A DNA stretch of 64,000 bases from Myotis daubentonii. Taxonomy: Eukaryota; Chordata; Mammalia; Chiroptera; Vespertilionidae. Below the pieces are notes generated by a model. The model saw only the letters and a list, made by a program, of their open reading frames with translations, searched no databases and was not told where the DNA came from. The stretch lies in assembly GCF_963259705.1 (NCBI RefSeq), contig NC_081853.1:1736001-1800000 (forward strand). The letters run 5' to 3'. The position numbers were made by a program, and so were the translations under genes. The number at the start of each line of letters is the position of its first letter. Position 1 is the first letter of the stretch. Shown here piece after piece: positions 1 to 10,401 of this stretch.

Positions 1-2451
1 GGGGTACTGCACACGGGGTCCTGCACACAGGGTCCTGCACATGGGGCTCCTGTGCACACAGGCTCCTGCACACGGGGTTCCTGCACACGGGACTCCTACA
101 CACGGGGCCCTGCACACGGGGCTCCTGTGCACACGGGGTTCCTGCACACGGGGCCCTGCACACGGGCTCCTGCACACGGGGTACTGCATATGGGGTCCTG
201 CACACAGGGTCCTGCACACGGGGCTCCTGTGCACACAGGCTCCTGCACACGGGGTTCCTGCACACGGGGCTCCTGTGCACACGGGGTTCCTGCACATGGG
301 GCTCCAGTGCACATGGGGTTCCTGCACACGGGACTCCTGCACACGGGGCTCCTGCACACGGGACTCCTGCACACAGTTCCTGCACACGGGGCTCCTGTGC
401 ACACTGGCTCCTGCACACGGAGCTCCTGTGCACACGGGGCTCCTGCACACGGGGCTCCTGTGCACACGGGACTCCTGCACACAGGGCTCCTGTGCATACG
501 GGGCTCCTGCACACGGGGTCCTGCACACGGGGCTCCTGTGCACACAGGACTCCTGCACACGGGGCTCCTGTGCACACGGGGTTCCTGCACACGGGCTCCT
601 GCACACGGGCTCCTGCACATGGGGTTCCTGCACACGGGGCTCCTGTGGACACGGGGTTCCTGCACACGGGGTCCTGCACACGGGGTCCTGCACACGGGAC
701 TCCTACACACGGGGTCCTGCACACGGGGCTCCTGTGCACACGGGGTTCCTGCACACGGGGCCCTGCACACGGGCTCCTGCACATGGGGTACTGCACACGG
801 GGTCCTGCACACAGGGTCCTGCACACGGGGCTCCTGTGCACACAGGCTCCTGCACATGGGGCTCCAGTGCACACGGGGTTCCTGCACACGGGACTCCTGC
901 ACACGGGGCTCCTGCACACGGGACTCCTGCACACGGGACTCCTGCACACAGGGCTCCTGTGCACACAGGGCTCCTGTGCACACGGGGCTCCTGCACACGG
1001 GGTCCTGCACACGGGGCTCCTGTGCACAGGGGACTCCTGCACACAGGGCTCCTGTGCACACGGGGCTCCTGCACACGGGGTCCTGCACACGGGGCTCCTG
1101 TGCACACAGGCTCCTGCACATGGGGTTCCTGCACACGGGGCTCCTGTGCACACGGGGTTCCTGCACACGGGGTCCTGCACACGGGGCTCCTGTGCACACG
1201 GGACTCCTGCACACAGGGCTCCTGTGCACACAGGACTCCTCTGCACACGGGGCTCCTGCACACGGGGTCCTGCACACGGGGCTCCTGTGCACACAGGCTC
1301 CTGCACATGGGGTTCCTGCACACGGGGCTCCTGTGCACACGGGGTTCCTGCACACGGGCTCCTGCACAAGGGACTTTTGCACACGGGGCTCCTGTGCACA
1401 CAGGCTCCTGGACACGGGGTTCCTGCCCACGGGGCTCCTGTGCACACAGGGTTCCTACACACGGGGCTCCTGTGCACACGAGGTCCTGCACACGGGGCTC
1501 CTGTGCACACAGGCTCCTGCACATGGGGTTCCTGCACTCAGGGCTCCTGTGCATACGGGGCTCCTGCACACGGGGTCCTGCACACGGGGCTCCTGTGCAC
1601 ACGGGACTCCTGCGCACAGGGCTCCTGTGCACACGGGGCTCCTGCACACGGGGTCCTGCACATGGGGCTCCTGTGCACACAGGCTCCTGCACATGGGGTT
1701 CCTGCACACGGGGCTTCTGTGCACACGGGGTTCCTGCACACGGGGTCCTGCACACGGGGCTCCTGTGCACACGGGACTCCTGCACACAGGGCTCCTGTGC
1801 ACACAGGGCTCCTGTGCACACGGGGCTCCTGCACACGGGGTCCTGCACACGGGGCTCCTGTGCACACAGGCTCCTGCACATGGGGTTCCTGCACACGGGG
1901 CTCCTGTGCACACGGGGTTCCTGCACACGGGCTCCTGCACACGGGCTCCTGCACATGGGGTTCCTGCACACGGGGCTTCTGTGCACACGGGGTTCCTGCA
2001 CACGGGGTCCTGCACACGGGGTCCTGCACACGGGACTCCTACACACGGGGTCCTGCACACGGGGCTCCTGTGCACACGGGGTTCCTGCACACGGGGCCCT
2101 GCACACGGGCTCCTGCACATGGGGTACTGCACACGGGGTCCTGCACACAGGGTCCTGCACACGGGGCTCCTGTGCACACAGGCTCCTGCACATGGGGCTC
2201 CAGTGCACACGGGGTTCCTGCACACGGGACTCCTGCACACAGGGCTCCTGCACACGGGACTCCTGCACACGGGACTCCTGCACACGTGGTCCTGCACACG
2301 GGGCTCCTGTGCACACGGGGTTCCTGCACATGGGGCTCCAGTGCACACGGGGTTCCTTCACACGGGACTCCTGCACACAGGGCTCCTGCACACGGGACTC
2401 CTGCACACGGGACTCCTGCACACGTGGTCCTGCACACGGGGCTCCTGCACA
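1..2451. repeat. GC-rich minisatellite A (14-17 bp units)
   Basis: This is an irregular tandem array of about 160 short units built on the core CTCCTGCACACGGGG. Unit variants are 14 bp (GGGGTCCTGCACAC), 15 bp (GGGGCTCCTGCACAC) and 17 bp (with TGTGCACAC). It starts before the window and ends sharply at about 2451, inside an L1 3' tail. Longer blocks are duplicated within it: the rare CTCCTACACACGG variant recurs near 98, 698 and 2036, and the last 138 bp (around CACACGTGGT at 2281 and 2419) is an exact-looking duplication. Frames stay open on both strands because the units contain no stop codons; the Cys/Thr/Gly/His-rich translations are not proteins. Confidence 0.95.
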
Positions 2452-2650
2452 GTTACCCCCAAATCTAATTGCGGAACATTTTCATTTCCCCAAAGAACTG
2501 TCATCTTCGTTTTCCCTTCTCCCCACCCCGGTGGCCCCCCATCTACCTGCCTCTAAAGGTTTGCCCGCGCCGGGCATTTCATAGACACAGACTCCTGCAA
2601 TGTGTGGGCTTTGTGACTGGCTCCCTTCAGATTCATCTCCGCGGTGTCAG
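2452..2650 (-). mobile_element. L1 3' UTR fragment (old LINE-1)
   Basis: The sequence reads as the reverse complement of a mammalian L1M-type 3' end: a GGAACATTTTCATTTCCCC block, then C-rich DNA, then a block resembling the 'gacatttcatataaatggaatcatacaatatgtg' part of L1 tails. A second copy of the same tail in opposite orientation lies at 7681-7850 (it shares the GAAAATGTTCC-CAATTAGAT core), which confirms the identification internally. The left side is cut off by minisatellite A at the point where the tail would read TTGCACAGTTA. Confidence 0.7.
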
Positions 2651-2660
2651 GAATCGACAC

Positions 2661-3706
2661 TGTACTAGTATTTCTTGTTGTGGCCAGTACTGAGAAGGCC
2701 CATACATTCCTTAGCCGTCATTCAGCCACAAAGTCCTGGGGTAGTTTGGCTTTAGCCGTGGTTGATTTGGGGCTCAGGTGATGTCACCAGGAGCTATCTT
2801 CTCTCTAGCTTCCTCTGCTGGGTTGTGAGATGTAGCAAATAAAAGTACAGGGTGCCAGTTGAATTTGAATAGGAGATAAACAGAAATACCTTTGAGTATA
2901 ACCAAGTCCTACCAAATAGTTGAGACAGGCTTATACGGGAAAAGACCCTCCCTTGCTCATGGAGGCTGGCGCGCAGGGGCCTTCTGCATGGTATGCGCAG
3001 CTCCCGCTCTCATCCGGAGGGTGGGTGCCCTGGAGCACCAGGCCAGCAAGCGCCCACAGCTGCTCCCCAGCAAGGACTGGGCCTGTGACGCTTTGCAGTC
3101 AATCACTGTGTCCAGGGGAACTCAACTCGCGGGTTGCTCGCAGCTGGCTTATCTGCCCCATCTCCAAGCCCGGCCTGGGGTCCACTTGGAGGGGGCGGCG
3201 TCTTTCAAAAGGAAAGGCCGTATTGTGAAAAGGGCATGTTCAACTGGAGGAGATGGGGTAGATGGGAGGCAAGAAAGCCTGGGTCCACTGTGAGCACATG
3301 CAAGGAGGGGCAATTCCTGAGCCAGCGGCAGAAAAGTGGGCACCCACCCCAGCTGGTGGGGTGACCAAAGCCGACAGGGTGGCAAGAGAAAAAATGGATC
3401 TCAAGGTAAAAATCATCTTGTGATGGGGTCATTGGTGAGACCCACCCAGCAGCCCTCTCCTCATTACTTCTCTGAGCCCCAGTCCCCTCATCAGCAAAAT
3501 GGAACAGCACAGCACACTGGTTGGGGCTGCTGTGAATTTACCCAGGATTCATGTGATTTGGCCCAATTAGTTCTCATATAATGATAATACATTTGGTCAA
3601 CAGCTTGTAAAACTTCATTTCTAAGTGGTAGATTTCACAAATTGAGCTTTCAGTTGTAGAGACCTTTCTTTCCTTGTAAATAGCAAAATGAATCATAACT
3701 GACCAT
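2661..3706. other. Unique DNA with weak repeat remnants
   Basis: No gene is recognised. Around 2850-2930 there is a segment resembling an old DNA-transposon relic (AATTTGAATAGGAGATAAACAG), family not named. Around 3455-3545 a run like 'tctgagccccagtcccctcatcagcaaaatgg' looks like the conserved core of a MIR SINE on the + strand. Short open frames here have no recognisable domains. Confidence 0.5.
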
Positions 3707-3780
3707 CAGGGCTCTTTACCTCAGCGCTATGGACACTTGGGGCTGCAGCATTCCATGCTGGGGCCACGCTGGGCACCCCT
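3707..3780 (-). mobile_element. MER20-type hAT-Charlie element, left part
   Basis: The stretch starts with the terminal-inverted-repeat-like CAGGGCTCTTTACCTCAG and continues CGCTATGGACACTTGGGG. This parallels the MER20 end that reads, on this strand, 'caggg-tctcaacctcggcactattgacatttggg', followed by a segment like its 'gctgtcctgtgcattgtagg'. It stops where minisatellite B begins. The remainder of the element resumes at about 5640. Family identity comes from memory of the MER20 consensus; a library search would settle it. Strand is given relative to the usual consensus direction and is tentative. Confidence 0.65.
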
Positions 3781-5639
3781 GGGTGTTCCCAGCATCACCT
3801 GGGTGTTCCCAGCATCACCCCCGGGTGTTCCCAGCATCACCTGGGTGTTCCCAGCATCACCCCCGGGTGTTCCCAGCATCACCCCCGGGTGTTCCCAGAA
3901 TCACCTGGGTGTTCCCAGCATCACCTGGGTGTTCCCAGCATCACCCCCGGGTGTTCCCAGAATCACCTGGGTGTTCCCAGCATCACCCCCGGGTGTTCCC
4001 AGCATCACCCTCGGGTGTTCCCAGCATCACCTGGGTGTTCCCAGCATCACCCCTGGGTGTTCCCAGCATCACCTGGGTGTTCCCAGCATCACCCTCGGGT
4101 GTTCCCAGCATCACCTGGGTGTTCCCAGCATCACCCCCGGGTGTTCCCAGCATCACCTAGGTGTTCCCAGCATCACCCCCGGGTGTTCCCAGCATCACCC
4201 CCGGGTGTTCCCAGCATCACCCTCGGGTGTTCCCAGCATCACCCTCGGGTGTTCCCAGCATCACCTGGGTGTTCCCAGCATCACCCTCGGGTGTTCCCAG
4301 CATCACCCTCGGGTGTTCCCAGCATCACCTGGGTGTTCCCAGCATCACCCCCGGGTGTTCCCAGCATCACCTGGGTGTTCCCAGCATCACCTGGGTGTTC
4401 CCAGCATCACCCCCGGGTGTTCCCAGCATCACCTGGGTGTTCCCAGCATCACCTGGGTGTTCCCAGCATCACCCCCGGGTGTTCCCAGCATCACCTAGGT
4501 GTTCCCAGCATCACCCCCGGGTGTTCCCAGCATCACCCCCGGGTGTTCCCAGCATCACCCTCGGGTGTTCCCAGCATCACCCTCGGGTGTTCCCAGCATC
4601 ACCTGGGTGTTCCCAGCATCACCCTCGGGTGTTCCCAGCATCACCTGGGTGTTCCCAGCATCACCCCCGGGTGTTCCCAGCATCACCTGGGTGTTCCCAG
4701 CATCACCCCCAGGTGTTCCCAGCATCACCCCCGGGTGTTCCCAGAATCACCTGGGTGTTCCCAGCATCACCCCCGGGTGTTCCCAGCATCACCCTCGGGT
4801 GTTCCCAGCATCACCCCCGGGTGTTCCCAGCATCACCCCCAGGTGTTCCCAGCATCACCCCCGGGTGTTCCCAGAATCACCTGGGTGTTCCCAGCATCAC
4901 CCTCGGGTGTTCCCAGCATCACCTGGGTGTTCCCAGCATCACCCCCGGGTGTTCCCAGCATCACCCCCGGGTGTTCCCAGCATCACCCCCGGGTGTTCCC
5001 AGAATCACCTGGGTGTTCCCAGCATCACCCCCGGGTGTTCCCAGCATCACCTGGGTGTTCCCAGCATCACCCCCGGGTGTTCCCAGAATCACCTGGGTGT
5101 TCCCAGCATCACCCCCGGGTGTTCCCAGAATCACCTGGGTGTTCCCAGCATCACCCTCGGGTGTTCCCAGCATCACCCTCGGGTGTTCCCAGCATCACCT
5201 GGGTGTTCCCAGCATCACCCTCGGGTGTTCCCAGCATCACCTGGGTGTTCCCAGCATCACCCCCGGGTGTTCCCAGCATCACCTGGGTGTTCCCAGCATC
5301 ACCCCCGGGTGTTCCCAGAATCACCTGGGTGTTCCCAGCATCACCCCCGGGTGTTCCCAGAATCACCTGGGTGTTCCCAGCATCACCCTCGGGTGTTCCC
5401 AGCATTACCTGGGTGGTCCCAGAATCACCTGGGTGTTCCCAGCATCACCCCTGGGTGTTCCCAGAATCACCTGGGTGTTCCCAGCATCACCTAGGTGTTC
5501 CCAGCATCACCTGGGTGTTCCCAGCATCACCTGGGTGGTCCCAGCATCACCTGGGTGATCCCAGCATCACCCCCGGGTGTTCCCAGCATCACGTGGGTGT
5601 TCCCAGCATTCCCCCGCGGTGTTCCCAGCATCACTCCCA
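3781..5639. repeat. Minisatellite B (20/22-bp units) inside a MER20 element
   Basis: About 88 tandem copies of GGGTGTTCCCAGCATCACC plus a short variable tail. Units end in CT (20 bp) or in CCCCG or CCTCG (22 bp). A 20-bp variant with CAGAATCACCT recurs, nearly always just after a CCCCCG unit. Three units carry a CTAG change (4157, 4495, 5491). The first two are 338 bp apart and are followed by the same order of unit types for six units, so larger blocks were copied. The unit resembles the MER20 segment 'ggatgtttagcagcatccctgg', and the rest of that element lies on both sides. Open frames rich in Pro/Ser/Gly/Val across the array are not genes. Confidence 0.95.
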
Positions 5640-5786
5640 GGTATTCACAGCACCCCTTTCTCGGCCCACAGGAAGCAACAAGAAGCAGTGGCAGCTTCTG
5701 CCTGCTAGCTATAACAACAGAAACGTCTCCAGATATAGCCAAAAGTCCCCTTGGCAGGTCAATTTATCTCCCTGTGGGGACCACCA
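5640..5786 (-). mobile_element. MER20-type hAT-Charlie element, right part
   Basis: After the last degenerate unit (GGTATTCACAGCACCCC) the sequence continues as the second half of a MER20-like element. 'gctagctataacaacagaaacgtctccagatatagccaaaagtcccc' parallels the consensus part 'gttgtgacaaccaaaaatgtctccagacattgccaaatgtcccc'. The terminal region near 5770-5786 (GTGGGGACCACCAT) matches only weakly to GGTTGAGAACCACTG. With 3707-3780 it brackets minisatellite B. Confidence 0.65.
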
Positions 5787-5989
5787 TAATAATAAAAGAG
5801 ACACAGACTCATCTACATATGTTTTAAGTTATTGCATGGAATGTATATTGCGGGCCCCTCATCATACATGTCCCATTAGGAGTCTTTCTCTATGTGGTGA
5901 GCTAGCGAGGTCCCTTACAACTGAGTAGCACAGATGGGAGGGAAGACTCCACTTCCTGAAGTAAGCACCTGAGTGTCCTTCCTGCTGTG

Positions 5990-6227
5990 GCACTCACACT
6001 GCAGGGGGCTTTCACACTGCAGGGAGGGGCATTCACACTGCAGAGAGGGTATTTACACTGTAGAGAGGGCATTCACACTGCAGGGGGCTTTCACACTGTA
6101 GGGTGGCATTAACCCTGCATTCAGGGACGGTGTTCACACTGCTGGGGCTTTCACACTGCAGGAAGGACTTTCACATGAAGGGAGGTTGTTCACACTGCTG
6201 GGAGGGTGTTCACACTGCAGGGAGGGC
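5990..6227. repeat. Minisatellite C (about 20-bp units)
   Basis: About twelve imperfect copies of TTCACACTGCAGGGAGGGCA, with units differing by small deletions and by CTTTCACACTG or GTGTTCACACTG variants. It is the third tandem array within the first 6.3 kb. No function is apparent. Confidence 0.85.
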
Positions 6228-6623
6228 CCCGCCCAGTCCCCTCTTTAGCTCGCATCATCACAGCCAAAGGGCTTCCCAGAACATCAGGGTTTGTGCAGCA
6301 TGGATATCTCACAGTCCTGCTCTGCTGTTTACTATTTTTAAGTCATAGAAAGAAAGGCCATAGCCATGTGCTCATCAGTTGTGGTGGGTGGGAGGGAGGA
6401 AGGCGCCTGCAGGCAAACACAGGAGAAGGAACATTCCGCTAAGACGCCTGGACCCGACACTGAAACCACGTTGCCTCAGCAGCTGGCCATTCGGAGGAGC
6501 TGTCTGACTTCCACAGGCTGCGCCCAGCTCAACCTGGGCCCTGCACGCTGAGGCCCACTCTGGTTTGTTTCCTGCTCTGTGGTCACCACCTTGAAGTTCC
6601 TAACACCTTTTAAACAAGGTTGC
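6228..6623. other. Unique DNA
   Basis: Nothing recognisable beyond short open frames without domains. The last 6 bp (GGTTGC, 6618-6623) are the left target-site duplication of the LTR that follows. Confidence 0.5.
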
Positions 6624-7154
6624 TGCCGGGAGCCGGTCCATCCTTGCTGCTTGACACAGTCACTGCAGGGAAGAAACATCTGCACAGCATATGTTCCAAG
6701 GCACCTGGCGTATATGGCATACTGTTCTTAATATGTTTGCTCCCCTTCTTGGTGCTATGTGTTTTAACCAAGGTCACCTCTCCAAGAAAGGTTGTTTCCC
6801 CAGGTAGGGATTTTCCCCTGAAGTTAGGGAGGGAATAAAACCCCTTAACTAAATGCCAGGCGGGTAGTTAATCACTTTAACTACGAACAATCATGCTTAA
6901 GCTACATAATCTTTACTCCCTGGAATGGAGATAAGAAACGCCCTAACCTTTGGAATAGAGATTGATAGGATTAAAATCAACTGGTATAAATACAGATGTA
7001 ACAAGACAATAAAACACAGGACCTGGCTGGAGATCCTGGCTAGAACCTGGCTAGGCTGCTGATCAACTGAACGCTGTCTGCGTGTCATTCCTTCTTCGTC
7101 GACTCTGTCCACACCTTTGGGAACCCCTGGACCTGCTGGGGTTGGACCCCAACA
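6624..7154 (+). mobile_element. Solo LTR of a class II-like endogenous retrovirus (LTR1)
   Basis: A 531-bp solo LTR. It begins TGCCGGGAGCCGG and ends GGACCCCAACA, giving the TG...CA termini. It is flanked by a perfect 6-bp direct repeat, GGTTGC (6618-6623 and 7155-7160). Six-base duplications are usual for betaretrovirus-like (class II) elements. A TATA box (TATAAA, 6985-6990) is followed 23 bp later by AATAAA (7008-7013), so R would be short. No internal retroviral sequence is present, so the provirus was lost by LTR-LTR recombination. A homologous 728-bp copy lies inverted at 31002-31729. Relative to it, LTR1 has about 40 bp of extra U3 sequence near 6650-6690 and lacks a long R/U5 expansion. 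Confidence 0.9.
6985..7013 (+). promoter_or_regulatory. LTR1 TATA box and AATAAA polyadenylation signal
   Basis: TATAAA at 6985-6990 and AATAAA at 7008-7013 sit in the expected U3/R arrangement of a class II-like LTR. Whether they are active today cannot be judged from sequence. Confidence 0.6.
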
Positions 7155-7160
7155 GGTTGC

Positions 7161-7680
7161 CACGTCCTCATTTTGTGCTCACCCCATAAAACCATGTGGC
7201 CACTCCGCTCTCGGACCTCAGTGGTTGCATCTGTGAGCAGCAGCGAGGACGGGCCCTCCAGCCGCTGGGAGGGTCACGGCCCAGGCCAGAGCGGGCTGTC
7301 AGGGGCAGTGGCTGCGGGCGTGTCCAGGACCAGCTCAGGAGGAAGTCTTTACAGGCCTGAGACGTGACTCGCAGCTTCGGAGCCCTTGAAATTCTCCCTG
7401 TTTATTATTTCTCTTCCTCCCATCTGTTTCCTGCTGCAGTGAGCTCTTTAAGTTAAAAGGCCTGTGGACTTGTGTGGGGGATGACGAGGGGGGAGTGAGG
7501 GGGAAGTTGGGGGGGAGTGAGGGGGAATTTGCAGGGAGTGAGGGGGGCAGTTGGGGGAAAAGAAGGAGGACAGTTGGGGGACCCTGCCCAGTGGAGCGCC
7601 CCTGAGGGCGAGTTGGCTGAGCTGAGCAAACAGGCCGGGTCCCCAGGCTTATGCAAGAGAGGAAGGAAGAGCAGAGAGAA
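7161..7680. other. Unique DNA with a G-rich simple repeat
   Basis: Unrecognised sequence. At 7476-7580 there is a purine-rich, G-run-rich stretch with repeats of GGGGGAGTGAGGGGG type; several closely spaced runs of four or more G could form a quadruplex. No gene recognised. Confidence 0.5.
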
Positions 7681-7850
7681 CAAAATGAAGTTTCTTTTAG
7701 GGACAATGAAAATGTTCCACAATTAGATTTTTGGGGATAACTGTGCAACTCTACAAACAAAACTAAAAACCATTAAAATGTACACTTTCCACTGGTAAGT
7801 TTTACATGTTAATTAAGTATATTTCAATAAAGGTGTTTTTTGTTTGTTTT
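7681..7850 (+). mobile_element. L1 3' end (old LINE-1)
   Basis: The stretch resembles the final part of a mammalian L1 tail: CAATTAGATTTTTGGGGATAACTGTGCAACTCT, then CTAAAAACCATTAAAATGTACACTTT, and finally 'attaagtatatttcaataaagg' followed by T/A-rich DNA (described here in pieces). It is the same tail as 2452-2650 but in the opposite orientation. Confidence 0.7.
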
Positions 7851-8826
7851 TAAAGAAACAAGCAAACAAAATAAACCAGCAGGGGAGGGAGGGGGCTGGA
7901 GCAGGACCAGGGAGGGCCCGGGGCAGGTCCCGGAGGCCCGCGTGGGGCATGGGCTTCTGTCCTGTGAATGGAAGCGGTCGAGTCCGGCCTTGGTTCTGAT
8001 CATTCATTTTCAGGGCAGCGCAGGGTGAGGAGCGTGGCCCTCGTGCCTGGGTTCAAGTCCCGGCTGAGCACGGGTCCAGGCAGCGGCTGCAGCAGGTGCT
8101 GTCGCATCTCCGGGGCCTCCGGGTCTCAGCGGGAAACAGGATTGAGGAGCAGCCCTCCCAGGAGCTTCTCTGAGTGCGCACTAGGGGAGCCCCAGGAGTG
8201 CCTGCCTGGCCCTTTAGACCCGCCAGCAGGCACCGGCTTTCCGCAAAGCTCTCAGCCTCGCCTGGCTCGGTCCAGCAGGTGCTGGCTCCGAGGCTTCCTT
8301 GCAGATGGACCCTCAGTCGGCGGGTTCCTGTGGCACCTGGGCCGCTCGCAGCACAGCATGGGGGTGGGGGGCAGGAATGTCTATGAGCTTCGAAAGGAAA
8401 GCGGGCAGACACGCCCTCCAAGCCTTCCGGCTGCTCCGCGGCTTCAAGCAGGAGGCAGGCAGCCAGTGGGGTCCTCGGGCTGAGAGGGAGGCAGGTCCCG
8501 GATCGGATCTCCTGGTGGCTTCCAAGACCGAGCACAGGCAGGGATGGGGCCGCGGGGGGCGGGGGCGGGGGGCAAGTGCAAACAAGGGAGGCTGCCTCTG
8601 CAGCCAGAGGACCTCCCCCCCGCCCCCACACACACACCCCTAAGGCTGAGGAAGGATGGGTCTCTCCAGACTCCTTCCCTCCCTGCGATGCTCCTGGGGA
8701 CGGGGTGTGGGGAAGTCCGCCCAGCAGGTGCTCAGAGACTAAGGCGTAACCTGAAGGAGCCTCCAGTGCCCGCCGGAGCCCTGGGTCGCCAGGGCCTGCA
8801 GGCACCCGTGCTCGGTGTCCTGCGTG
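7851..8826. other. Unique GC-rich DNA
   Basis: GC-rich sequence open in several frames on both strands, as expected at this composition. Around 8030-8070 a short piece (CCTGGGTTCAAGTCCCGGCT) resembles the B-box region of a MIR SINE. No convincing exon seen. Confidence 0.45.
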
Positions 8827-9024
8827 GGCTGGCAGGGCCCCTGGTTTCTGGGGTTTGGTTCCTGAGTGGCTGGCAGGGCCCGTGGTTTCTGGGGTTTGGT
8901 TCCTGCGTGGCTGGCAGGGCCCGTGGTTTCTGGGGTTTGGTTCCTGCGTGGCTGGCAGGGCCCCTGGTTTCTGGGGTTTGGTTCCTGCGTGGCTGGCAGG
9001 GCCCGTGGTTTCTGGGGTTTGGCT
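8827..9024. repeat. Minisatellite D (41-bp unit, about 4.8 copies)
   Basis: Near-identical 41-bp units begin with GGCTGGCAGGGCCC and end TTTGGTTCCTGCGT, starting at 8827, 8868, 8909, 8950 and 8991. They differ mainly at one C/G position (GGCCCCTGG or GGCCCGTGG). The low divergence points to recent expansion. Confidence 0.9.
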
Positions 9025-10244
9025 TATGAATGATGGGGCTGTGGACGTGGGGTTCCTGCGGGCCCCTCTGGTTTGGGATGAGCTGAGCACTCCCTCCCTT
9101 GACGCGGGGGCAGCATGGGGCGCACGGGGGGAGGGCAGCATGCAGACCCGTCGCCCGCTGACCAGGGCCCTGCGATGGCGCTGGGTGAGCCGTGCTTGAG
9201 GGTGGGCGGAAGCAGCTGGCAGCCAGCAGGGCGCAGGAGGCGGGTGCGGGGGACGAGGCTGGAGTGTGGGGTGGCTGAGCTTTTATTCTCTGCCTGTTTT
9301 CTCAGCTGTCCCTAGACGCAATGGCAGTGCTTTCTTGACTGGCAGGTCAGGGGCTGTTCAGAGGATGGCGAGGGGATAAGGGCGTGGAGTGGCAGGGACA
9401 GGCTCCCGCGAGGGGCGCCAGGGCGCCAGCGCTGGGGGCCGGGAGCCTGTGGTGCCTGCTCGGTTGGCCTGGCCTCGGTGCCTCCCAGGCCCAGTCAGGA
9501 CAGAAGACCATTGTCTGAGCGCAGTGAGGCAGGACCCACCCCCTTGCTCTCAGCACCAGGCGCTGGAGAGGCTGCCCCACCTCGCAGACCCGCAGTCACG
9601 CTGCATCCGGCCCGGGTCCCAGCCCCGATGGCGCATACAGTAACCTCACAGGAGCAGAGTGAACGAGGGTGTGGCTCTATTTATGGGGGGGGGGGCGATC
9701 AGGGAGCAGCCGGCCCTTAGCCCCCAAACCAGAGGGGAACACAACTGCACATTCGCCATCGCCTCTGACCCCAGGCACCTGCACCGGTCGGGCTAGGTCA
9801 CGTTCCACAGGGGACACCGAGCCACACCAGCAATGAAGAGATGCGCCCAAGTTGCCCAGAGGAGGAGCGCTGAGGTGGGCCCGGCCCCGTGGGCGCTCTC
9901 TGCCTCCTGCCTGGGCGCAGGCCGCGGGCTGGCGAGGGGGAGAGCTGGGAAGAGGACGGAGGCAGGGAGGCAGGGAGGCAGGGCTCTGGTTTTAGCTCCA
10001 AGGAGAGAGGCCACCCTGTCAGCAGCCTGACCCACCCCTGCCCCCTGTAGCGTTACAAGGGCCACCACGCTGCCTTTGGGGACCCCAGGCAGAGGGTTAG
10101 GAGGCCATTCGGCTCAGATGTGCCCTGAAGCCAGGGAAGGGCTGGGCACCTATGCCGCCACCCACACCCCCTCTGCCAGGCAGGTGTATCATGCAGCTGA
10201 GCCAGGCTTGTGCCAGGGACCACAGAGGAGCTGCAAAACCCAGC
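9025..10244. other. Unique GC-rich DNA
   Basis: No gene or element recognised. It contains a G homopolymer run at about 9686-9696 and a short (GGCAGGGA)n purine tract at about 9958-9982. Confidence 0.45.
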
Positions 10245-10321
10245 CATGGTGGGTTCGATCCCCAAGTTTGGGGTTCAATCCCTAGTCAGGGCACAGAGGG
10301 GAATTGTTCCAGCTCAGATCT
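10245..10321 (+). mobile_element. Degenerate VES-type SINE fragment
   Basis: GGTTCGATCC and GGTTCAATCCCTAGTCAGGG both resemble the Pol III B-box region of the vesper-bat VES SINE, and the second continues into GCACAGAGGGGAATTG. The copy is short and merges into the CA repeat that follows. Confidence 0.5.
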
Positions 10322-10401
10322 CTCACACGCACATACACACACATACATGTGCATACACACACACACACACATACATGTGCATGTACACACACACACACAC
10401 A
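10322..10401. repeat. Interrupted (CA)n microsatellite
   Basis: CA dinucleotide runs interrupted twice by CATACATGTGCAT. The ACATGTGCAT interruption occurs in both halves, which suggests an internal duplication of the microsatellite. Confidence 0.9.

Noticed and set aside
1..2451. CRISPR array
   Set aside because: The arrays have no unique spacers of constant length; units are directly contiguous, and the genome is mammalian.
41..2584. Very long Cys/Thr/His/Gly-rich open frames on both strands
   Set aside because: They lie wholly on minisatellite A, are open in several overlapping frames and on both strands, and simply translate the repeat unit.
3729..5928. Pro/Ser/Val-rich open frames up to 679 codons
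   Set aside because: They are translations of minisatellite B; mixed 20- and 22-bp units shift all three frames through the same peptides, with no start context or exon structure.
8053..9141. 362-codon minus-strand frame
   Set aside because: GC-rich sequence overlapping minisatellite D; the repeated PRNHGPCQPRR-type segment is the 41-bp unit.
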